DNA of 6,457 bases from an uncultured Actinomycetes bacterium (GTDB lineage: Bacteria; Actinomycetota; Actinomycetes; Nanopelagicales; Nanopelagicaceae), in contig CAIXVA010000198.1 in assembly GCA_903922745.1 (NCBI GenBank), positions 1 through 6,457 on the forward strand. Direction: 5' to 3'. A program made the position numbers and the translations under genes. Position 1 is the first letter of the stretch. Each line of letters opens with the position of its first letter. Positions 1 through 5,115 of this stretch are shown here, in pieces. Under the pieces are notes generated by a model. That model saw nothing but the letters and a program-made list of their open reading frames with translations, made no database searches and was not told where the DNA came from.

Positions 1-621
1 GAGGTTGCAGCACCCGTTGGCCTCTCAAAAGGCGCCATTCTTTGCTTACATCCACTGCCCACTGCAGGTGGAATGATGGATAGCCACATCTACAAGAAAG
101 CGGCTAACCGCTTACCTGCAATGGCTGGAATAACAGTTGTTCGATTCAATACACGTGGAACCACTAGCGAAGCTGGCAGCAGCACTGGAGAATTTGATAA
201 CGGAATCGCTGAACACTTTGATGTGGAAGCAATGCTTTCTTACTGCTTTGATACTTTGAAGTTAGAAAATGTGTGGATTACTGGATGGTCCTTTGGAACT
301 GATTTAGCGCTACAACACGCAAAGGATCCAAGGCATAAAGGGCTAATCCTTTTGAGCCCACCATTGCGAACAACAACTGACGAGCAACTTGAATATTGGA
401 ATACAGATCCTCGTCCAATTACAGCATTAGTGCCCGAGCTAGATGATTACCTGAAGCCAGATGCTGCCCGTCAAAGATTTTCAGTTATACCTGCAATGCA
501 CATTATCGCTGTCGATGGTGCTAAACATTTATGGCTTGGCGAACCATCGGTCCATCGAGTCTTATCTGAAATAAATAGCATCGTGACTGGAGCGCATGCA
601 CCGCTTCCAACCGAGTTTTAG
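1..621 (+). CDS. alpha/beta hydrolase, 5' end outside window
   Basis: A serine hydrolase of the alpha/beta fold, probably cytoplasmic; the substrate cannot be told. The frame is open to base 1, and codons before the first ATG (base 73) encode family sequence (GAILCLHPLPTAGG), the oxyanion strand normally written as HPxPxxGG. ATG 73 is therefore internal and the gene starts upstream. Of 206 visible residues, the strand-turn VVRFNTRG follows, then the nucleophile elbow GWSFG with Ser at bases 289-291. The acid is probably in ELDDYLKPD (about bases 433-459), and the His is in GAKHLWLGE (bases 526-528). The triad therefore looks complete. About 200-220 residues is usual for this short dienelactone-hydrolase-like group, so probably only 10-20 residues are missing. 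There is no signal peptide in the visible part. It ends convergently with the AI-2E transporter gene, sharing 4 bases. Esterase or peptidase activity remains open. Confidence 0.85.
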   Translation, partial: EVAAPVGLSKGAILCLHPLPTAGGMMDSHIYKKAANRLPAMAGITVVRFNTRGTTSEAGSSTGEFDNGIAEHFDVEAMLSYCFDTLKLENVWITGWSFGTDLALQHAKDPRHKGLILLSPPLRTTTDEQLEYWNTDPRPITALVPELDDYLKPDAARQRFSVIPAMHIIAVDGAKHLWLGEPSVHRVLSEINSIVTGAHAPLPTEF

Positions 622-1745
622 CTGTTATTTGCGCGAGGAATTACAACTTCATCAAGTATTAAAATAATCGAAGCCGCTACTGGAACTGCTAGTAATCCAC
701 CTACTAATCCCAACAGTGAAGAACCAATCAGAGCGGAAATAATTGTTACCGCTCCAGGAACAGACAGGGTGCGCTTCATAATTCGCGGTGTAACAATGTA
801 GTTCTCAATTTGAACATAGATAACGTATGCAGCAAAGGCGATTACACCAACCCAGACTGATTGGGTCAATGCGATCAAAGTTACAATTGCGCAACCAAGG
901 AAGTGTCCGATGAGGGGAATTAGTGCGGCAACTAAGACAATCATTCCGATTGCGATTGGTGAAGGCATACCTAAAATTGTCGCCAAAATAACGACAAATA
1001 CTGCAGCCATTGCCGCAATCAAAATCTGACTACCTACGAAGGCACCAACTCGGGCGATAACAGCATTAGTTAACCGACCCACACGATCGCGACGACTTGC
1101 AGGAACTAATGAAAGCCCCAGATTAACCGCCTGTGGCAATGATGTTATGAAATAAAGAGTAAGTACCAAGATTGTTAGCGCAGTAAAGAACCCTGACAAA
1201 ACAGATTTTCCAACTCCAATGACCCCACCGAATGTACTGATGAGCAAAGTTCCGTCAGATGTTATTGATTTCAATTTTGCTTGCAATGTATCAATCAAGC
1301 CAAATTGGTCATTGAGCTTATTAATAGTCTCGTTCTTCATTAAATCCTGGAGCAAAGCAGGAGCTGTGTTAATTAGGTGCGTACCCTGACTAACTACAGG
1401 CGGGACTACAACTAATGCAAAAAAGATTACAAAAAGTATGACTGAAGAGAAAATAACGGCTACAGCAGTATTTCTGGACATTTTACGTTTACGCAGCGCT
1501 TCAACAGCGGGGTTCAAACCAGTTGCCAAGAACAAGGCAATTAAGATTAAAACAAATATTTGGCTGACACTTGCGAGGGCGCGCATCAAGACAATTGCAG
1601 TGAGTGCCCCAAGGGTTGCAATAAATCCAAAGTAATAAGGATGTGAGCGGTTGATTGGGTCGCCCAAGGTTCCGAAATCGACAGGAGTCTTTTGAGACTT
1701 TGGAGTTCGAGCTGTTGCTTTTTTGATTCTCGCTGTAAGTGCCAT
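618..1745 (-). CDS. AI-2E family transporter (PerM/YhhT/TqsA type)
   Basis: An inner-membrane protein of 375 residues, a normal length for the family. After a basic, soluble N-terminus (residues 1-38, many Lys/Arg) come two hydrophobic segments (about 39-57 and 60-76) ending in GLNP (76-79), then a third (93-115). A polar extracytoplasmic-type stretch (about 120-165) follows, and the C-terminal half is strongly hydrophobic (166-200, 236-316, 333-367). Family signatures are LVPASRRDRV (213-222), PLIG (277-280) and VQIENYIVTPRIMKRTLSVP (311-330). Members export or exchange small solutes: AI-2 for TqsA, Na+/Li+ for some antiporters. The family name should not be read as proof of quorum sensing here. 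ATG 1745 is the first usable start because an in-frame TAG lies four codons upstream. No Shine-Dalgarno is seen, and a -10-like TAGAAT ends 6 bases before the ATG, suggesting a leaderless mRNA. It diverges from the DUF4032 gene. Confidence 0.88.
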   Translation of the reverse strand: MALTARIKKATARTPKSQKTPVDFGTLGDPINRSHPYYFGFIATLGALTAIVLMRALASVSQIFVLILIALFLATGLNPAVEALRKRKMSRNTAVAVIFSSVILFVIFFALVVVPPVVSQGTHLINTAPALLQDLMKNETINKLNDQFGLIDTLQAKLKSITSDGTLLISTFGGVIGVGKSVLSGFFTALTILVLTLYFITSLPQAVNLGLSLVPASRRDRVGRLTNAVIARVGAFVGSQILIAAMAAVFVVILATILGMPSPIAIGMIVLVAALIPLIGHFLGCAIVTLIALTQSVWVGVIAFAAYVIYVQIENYIVTPRIMKRTLSVPGAVTIISALIGSSLLGLVGGLLAVPVAASIILILDEVVIPRANNS

Positions 1746-1750
1746 AGTTG

Positions 1751-1757
1751 TATTCTA
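1751..1757. promoter_or_regulatory. symmetric -10-like element TATTCTA
   Basis: The heptamer has the TAnnnTA symmetry that lets a -10 box work on both strands. The minus-strand reading TAGAAT differs from TATAAT at one position and ends 6 bases before the AI-2E transporter ATG, which fits a leaderless transcript. The plus-strand reading TATTCT matches 4 of 6 positions. A second plus-strand promoter nearer to the DUF4032 gene cannot be excluded. Confidence 0.4.
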
Positions 1758-1812
1758 AAGTGCATAGATCACTCAGAATGAGACGTGGTGTTCATGTTCT
1801 AGCAACATTTAT

Positions 1813-1820
1813 GAGGGAGA
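1813..1820 (+). promoter_or_regulatory. Shine-Dalgarno of the DUF4032 gene
   Basis: GAGGGAGA lies 9 bases before ATG 1830 and fixes that start. An in-frame TGA at 1812-1814 rules out any longer N-terminus. The strong site contrasts with its divergent neighbour, which has none. Confidence 0.7.
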
Positions 1821-1829
1821 ATACCGACC

Positions 1830-3053
1830 ATGGCGTTACGCATTACTGGTTTGGGCGAGGAGATCGCCTCTGTCACTGGCCTGCCATGGCATCTGCCTCT
1901 CGAAGAGTGGCCTGAAGACCCGGCCCTTGCAGAAAAGCGCGGTATTTCCAGGCACGTGGTTCGCCTGGTTCGAGCCAGCAATGACCCAGATGCTGAAGTT
2001 TATGCGGTTAAAGAAACAGTCTCTGAGTTCGCAAATCGTGAATATGTAATTTTGCGCCAGCTGTCTCAGATGAATGCACCATGTGTTGAACAAGTAGCGG
2101 TCGTAGAAGGCCGTACAGATGCCCATGGTGAAGAACTTCCGTGTGCAATCGTTACGCGATTCTTGCCGTATTCATTGCCATATCGAGTTCTATTATCTGG
2201 CGCAGTAACTGCTCATGAAATTACAACCATGGCCAGTGGGCTTGCATTGCTTCTAGTTCGCTTGCACCTATTGGGGTTCTGGTGGGGAGATTGCTCTTTA
2301 TCTAATACTTTGTTTCGTCGCGACGCCGAAGGTTTTGCCGCATATTTAGTAGATGCCGAAACAGGTGAGTTTCAAAAAACATTAAGCGACGGACAACGTG
2401 AGCATGATTTAGATATTGTGCACTTTAATGTTGCAGCCGAACTTGAAGATCTTGCACTATCAGGAGTTTTATATCCGGGCATGGAACCTGTGCGTGCCGC
2501 AGAAGCTGTGATTCGACGTTATCGCAGAATCTGGGCGGCGCTTAAAGAGCGACAATTGTTAGATCCAAAGGATCGTCACGCAGTAGAACGGGCAATGCGT
2601 CAATTACATGATCTTGGATTTGCTGTGGAAGAAGTAGCGGTAACAATTGATGGTGATACACAAATGCTTTCTTTCCAACCCAAGTTAGTTGCCGCTGGAT
2701 ATCACACGCAACGCTTGCGCGAATTAATGGGATTAGAAACTGAAGAACTTCAGGCTAAAGGTTTACTCGCCTCCTTTGATCGATACAGAGCACGAGAAAA
2801 TAAATCAGGTTTGTCTGCACAAGAAATGGCGAAACAATGGCTTACTGAAGTTTTTGAAACTGTGATTTCTCGGGTTCCTGCAGATATGCGAGGACGTGTT
2901 GAGCGCGCGCAGATGTTCCATGAAATCCTTGAAAATCGCTGGTATTTAAGTGAAAAAGCAGGCCACGATGTGGGATTGGAAGCAGCAGCTGATAATTATT
3001 GCGCCGAGATCTTGCCCTTGCGTCGTGACTCAGGCGTGGACATAGTTCTTTAA
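1830..3053 (+). CDS. DUF4032 protein with lipopolysaccharide-kinase-like fold
   Basis: A 407-residue soluble protein of the actinobacterial DUF4032 family, for which I know no established function. The N-terminal two thirds reads as a small protein-kinase-like fold related to the Kdo/WaaP/InaA kinases. The visible pieces are a family motif LPWHLPLEEWPED (18-30), a strand with VYAVKE holding the probable ATP-binding Lys61, and NREYVILRQL with Glu71 as helix-C partner. A hinge IVTRFL follows at 107-112, then a catalytic loop HLLGFWWGDCSLSN (His146, Asp154, Asn159) and the metal-binding Asp175 in YLVDAETGE. No Gly-rich loop of the classic kind is seen before Lys61. All key catalytic residues are present, so an active phosphotransferase is plausible, substrate unknown. 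The C-terminal part (about 185-407) is helical and holds the DUF4032 region (YHTQRLRELMGLETEE). There is no signal peptide or membrane segment. It is the first gene of a + operon, 16 bases before the YbbN-like gene. Its first 150 bases are about 61% GC, against about 43% just after. Confidence 0.85.
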   Translation: MALRITGLGEEIASVTGLPWHLPLEEWPEDPALAEKRGISRHVVRLVRASNDPDAEVYAVKETVSEFANREYVILRQLSQMNAPCVEQVAVVEGRTDAHGEELPCAIVTRFLPYSLPYRVLLSGAVTAHEITTMASGLALLLVRLHLLGFWWGDCSLSNTLFRRDAEGFAAYLVDAETGEFQKTLSDGQREHDLDIVHFNVAAELEDLALSGVLYPGMEPVRAAEAVIRRYRRIWAALKERQLLDPKDRHAVERAMRQLHDLGFAVEEVAVTIDGDTQMLSFQPKLVAAGYHTQRLRELMGLETEELQAKGLLASFDRYRARENKSGLSAQEMAKQWLTEVFETVISRVPADMRGRVERAQMFHEILENRWYLSEKAGHDVGLEAAADNYCAEILPLRRDSGVDIVL

Positions 3054-3056
3054 TAG

Positions 3057-3062
3057 ATAGGA
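3057..3062 (+). promoter_or_regulatory. Shine-Dalgarno of the YbbN-like gene
   Basis: ATAGGA sits 7 bases before ATG 3070, inside the 16-base gap after the DUF4032 stop. It supports that start and independent initiation within a shared mRNA. Confidence 0.55.
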
Positions 3063-3069
3063 TGACATC

Positions 3070-3930
3070 ATGAGTTTGCCACCTAATTTTGGGCAAGCCT
3101 TTGATTTAAGTTCACTCACTAAACCAAAGGTAGATGCTTCAGTTCCGATGCCTGGTATTGAAGTAACTGTTGAAAATCTAAGCAATGAAATTTTGCCTCT
3201 TTCATTAGTGCGGCCTGTAATTGTGTTGATGTGGACATCTCGCAGCCCTGAATCCATTGAAATGATTAAAACACTCGGCAAGCTCGAAATTGATTACAAA
3301 GCAGCCTTTTCACTTGCACGAGTTGATATTGATGCAAACCCTGAAGTTGGCCAAGCTTTCCAGACCAAGTCTGTGCCGTATGCAGTTGCGATTATTGCTG
3401 AGCAAATGGTTCCATTATTTGAACAGGCATACCCCGAGGCTCAAGTAAAAAGGGTGATAGATAAAGTCCTGACTCTCGCTTCCGAACAAGGTGTTGGAGA
3501 AGCACCTGTTGAGCCAATAGAACCTGAAGAGATTGATGCAATGAATGCTCTTGAATCAGGTGACTATGTCGCGGCCGAAGCTGCCTATAAGAAGTGGCTC
3601 GCAAGAAAACCTGCCGAAAATTTGGCCAAACTTGGTCTTGCCCAAACTCAATTATTGATGCGAACTGAAGGTTTAGAACTAAACGATGTGATTGCGCAAT
3701 CTACTGCTGCTCCCACCGATATAGATCTTCAATTAAAGGCAGCAGATGTAGAAATCGTAAATGGGGGAGTCGAAGCAGCATTTACACGTTTACTACATGC
3801 CGTCAAAGCTACCAATGGAGATGAACGAACAAAAATAAAGAACCATCTTTTGGAGCTTTTTGCATTGGTCGATCCATCTGATCCACGTTTAGCAGCCGCC
3901 CATAAAGAGTTAGCGAGTGCGCTATTTTGA
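3070..3930 (+). CDS. YbbN/CnoX-like thioredoxin-fold and TPR protein, no cysteines
   Basis: At 286 residues this matches the length of E. coli YbbN (CnoX), a chaperedoxin that holds unfolding proteins. The order is: a linker (1-45), then a thioredoxin fold (about 46-138) with strand PVIVLMW, active-site position W55-TSR-SPES (59-62) and RVDIDANPEVGQAF. The cis-Pro loop SVPYAV (Pro103) and VPLFEQAYPEAQ follow. An acidic hinge (EPVEP-type, 144-154) leads to a TPR-like helical domain (155-286). Both redox Cys are replaced by Ser and the protein has no Cys at all, so it cannot act as a disulfide reductase. Binding of clients through the TPR part is the likelier role. W-x-x-R-S-x-x-S resembles the WSERSQHC site of E. 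coli YbbN with its Cys lost. It is predicted cytoplasmic. It lies in one operon with the DUF4032 gene, and its stop overlaps the start of the MFS gene. The neighbouring glgB recalls the mycobacterial Rv1324/Rv1326c neighbourhood. Confidence 0.85.
   Translation: MSLPPNFGQAFDLSSLTKPKVDASVPMPGIEVTVENLSNEILPLSLVRPVIVLMWTSRSPESIEMIKTLGKLEIDYKAAFSLARVDIDANPEVGQAFQTKSVPYAVAIIAEQMVPLFEQAYPEAQVKRVIDKVLTLASEQGVGEAPVEPIEPEEIDAMNALESGDYVAAEAAYKKWLARKPAENLAKLGLAQTQLLMRTEGLELNDVIAQSTAAPTDIDLQLKAADVEIVNGGVEAAFTRLLHAVKATNGDERTKIKNHLLELFALVDPSDPRLAAAHKELASALF
3927..3930 (+). promoter_or_regulatory. TTGA start/stop overlap (translational coupling)
   Basis: The TTG start of the MFS gene (3927-3929) and the TGA stop of the YbbN-like gene (3928-3930) share TTGA. 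With no strong ribosome site in front (only a weak GCGAG at 3913-3917), re-initiation by terminating ribosomes is the likely mode. The rare start codon should keep yield of the membrane protein low. Confidence 0.6.
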
Positions 3931-5114
3931 GTCAGAGCATCGATGTTAAGCACGAGTTAAACCTGATCAAGGGGCTGTTCTTTCTATTCGGTCTTTTAAT
4001 TATGTCCTGGGTACCTCGCTTCCCCGAAGTAAAAGCTAATTTAAAACTGACTAACGGAGAATTTGGTTCCATCGTCAGTATGGGCGCATTTGGCAACCTT
4101 GTGGCACTTCTTACTATTGGCCACCTTGTCCATAAGTATGGAGCACGTTGGATATTGCATATTGCATCGCTTTTACTAGCGATCAGCCTTATTTTCTTGA
4201 CGCACAGTACTTCGAGTTTTCTTTTTCTTTTCTTTATTATTATTCAAGGTGGAGCAATATCTGCATTTCATATTTCAATTAACTCACAAGGGTTCTTTTT
4301 CCAAGATCGCACCAAGCGACAGATCATTACTTTATTAAGCGGATTCTGGAGCAGCGGTGCGCTAATTTCATCAATGATTGCAGGATTGTTAGTTGATCGT
4401 GTTGCATTAGGCACCTATACCAATTTCCTTGCGGGTCTCTGTTTTGTTGTGATGACCTTAATTATTATTAGGCTATCTCCAAATTTGGTTAAAGCTAATA
4501 TAAATCCTAATTCAGAGCACAGTGCCCGGGATATGTTCAAGGGCTTTAAAATAGATGCTTCGGTTTCAGCTGCTCTTATGTTGGTAATCATGCTTGAGTA
4601 TGCAGTGAGCGATTGGGCAGCAATATTTGTAAAAGAGGATATGAACATTCTTAGTGGTATTCATACTCTTCCTTATATTCTTTTCACACTCGCAATGATC
4701 ATCGGACGCCTAAACCTTCATAATCTTCTGCCACATTTTTCTATTGATTATTTGGTTGTGCGAGCAGCATTACTTTCTGGATTATCTTTTCTAGCCGGAA
4801 TTTTGGCTGTCAGTATTACTGGAACCTCCAATAAGACCCTTGTTCTAATCATTCTTTCCATAAGCTTCACAGTTGCGGGTCTTGGCTCTTCCTTCTTAGG
4901 GCCATCAGTCATGAACGCAGCAAACACCCGTTCAAAGTTCCCTTCGAGCGTCGTTATTGGTCAAATTGGAGTCATAAACATAGTTCTTGTCTTTGTAATG
5001 CGTTGGGTTATCGCTTGGACAGCTCAGGCAACATCACTTTCGATTGCACTGTGTATTCCAGCATTGATGTTGCTAGCTGCGCCTTATTTTTCTAAGATTT
5101 TTAAGAGCGCTTAA
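3927..5114 (+). CDS. MFS transporter, YbjJ-like
   Basis: A 395-residue major facilitator protein of the usual 12-helix size; the substrate is unknown. Features seen are a first helix at about 13-29, [20 protein letters not shown] (28-47) leading into helix 2, and motif [11 protein letters not shown] (65-74) between helices 2 and 3. [13 protein letters not shown] (116-128) matches the (M)NAQG loop of the YbjJ group, and FWSSGALI (140-147) matches its helix 5. [12 protein letters not shown] (224-235) holds the family's acidic pair in helix 7, GR (260-261) starts the next loop, and further helices run to about 385. The central loop (about 182-212) is polar. The start is TTG 3927, whose TTGA shares bases with the TGA of the preceding gene. 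An in-frame TAA at 3903-3905 leaves no ATG or GTG alternative upstream, and no clear Shine-Dalgarno is present, so translational coupling is likely. It is AT-richer than its neighbours (sampled lines about 30-42% GC). Confidence 0.87.
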   Translation: MSQSIDVKHELNLIKGLFFLFGLLIMSWVPRFPEVKANLKLTNGEFGSIVSMGAFGNLVALLTIGHLVHKYGARWILHIASLLLAISLIFLTHSTSSFLFLFFIIIQGGAISAFHISINSQGFFFQDRTKRQIITLLSGFWSSGALISSMIAGLLVDRVALGTYTNFLAGLCFVVMTLIIIRLSPNLVKANINPNSEHSARDMFKGFKIDASVSAALMLVIMLEYAVSDWAAIFVKEDMNILSGIHTLPYILFTLAMIIGRLNLHNLLPHFSIDYLVVRAALLSGLSFLAGILAVSITGTSNKTLVLIILSISFTVAGLGSSFLGPSVMNAANTRSKFPSSVVIGQIGVINIVLVFVMRWVIAWTAQATSLSIALCIPALMLLAAPYFSKIFKSA

Positions 5115-5115
5115 A
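5100..5115. repeat. inverted repeat spanning both convergent stop codons
   Basis: TTTAAG-AGCG-CTTAAA forms a 6-bp stem with a 4-base loop. The inner 14 bases are exactly the overlap of the MFS and glgB genes: TTA at the left is the glgB stop read on -, TAA at the right is the MFS stop on +. The stem is AT-rich and no T-run follows on either strand, so a classical terminator is doubtful; it may be a weak bidirectional one or simply the result of overlapping ends. Confidence 0.5.

Larger units (their letters stand above)
1746..1829. promoter_or_regulatory. divergent intergenic region with likely bidirectional promoter
   Basis: This is the only sizeable gap in the window, lying between two divergent genes, so both promoters probably sit here or just inside the flanking genes. 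The clearest element is TATTCTA at 1751-1757, of the form TAnnnTA. It reads as TATTCT on + and as TAGAAT on -. On - it would place the start of transcription at or next to the ATG of the transporter gene. On + it would leave a leader of about 67 bases. No convincing -35 box is seen at 16-18 bases for either direction. A short inverted repeat, CTCA-gaa-TGAG (1773-1783), is too small to call an operator. This is inferred from sequence only. Confidence 0.45.

Noticed and set aside
1438..1635. Open frame of 65 codons on the plus strand
   Set aside because: Antisense to the N-terminal half of the AI-2E transporter, with no recognisable protein features.
618..1745. Quorum sensing (AI-2) role for the transporter
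   Set aside because: The family name comes from one member; many members move other solutes, and no luxS or lsr gene is in the window.
1773..1783. CTCA-gaa-TGAG short inverted repeat as an operator
   Set aside because: Only four base pairs per arm; expected by chance in a gap of this size.
1791..1800. GTTCATGTTC as a LexA-type SOS box
   Set aside because: The half-sites are direct (GTTC...GTTC), not the inverted GAAC-N4-GTTC needed for actinobacterial LexA.
1799..1981. Open frame of 60 codons on the minus strand, Arg/Ser-rich
   Set aside because: Lies opposite the GC-rich start of the DUF4032 gene; composition is what the reverse of GC-rich codons yields.
1836..2126. Open frame of 96 codons on the minus strand, opposite the DUF4032 gene
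   Set aside because: Fully antisense to a recognised conserved gene, no family-like motifs or ribosome site; it arises from the codon make-up of the real gene.
2842..3281. Two minus-strand open frames across the DUF4032/YbbN junction
   Set aside because: Antisense to two well-supported genes; the protein sequences resemble no family I know.
4153..4168. ATATTGCATATTGCAT direct repeat inside the MFS gene
   Set aside because: Two copies of a short unit within coding sequence, in frame with membrane residues; no sign of a functional repeat.
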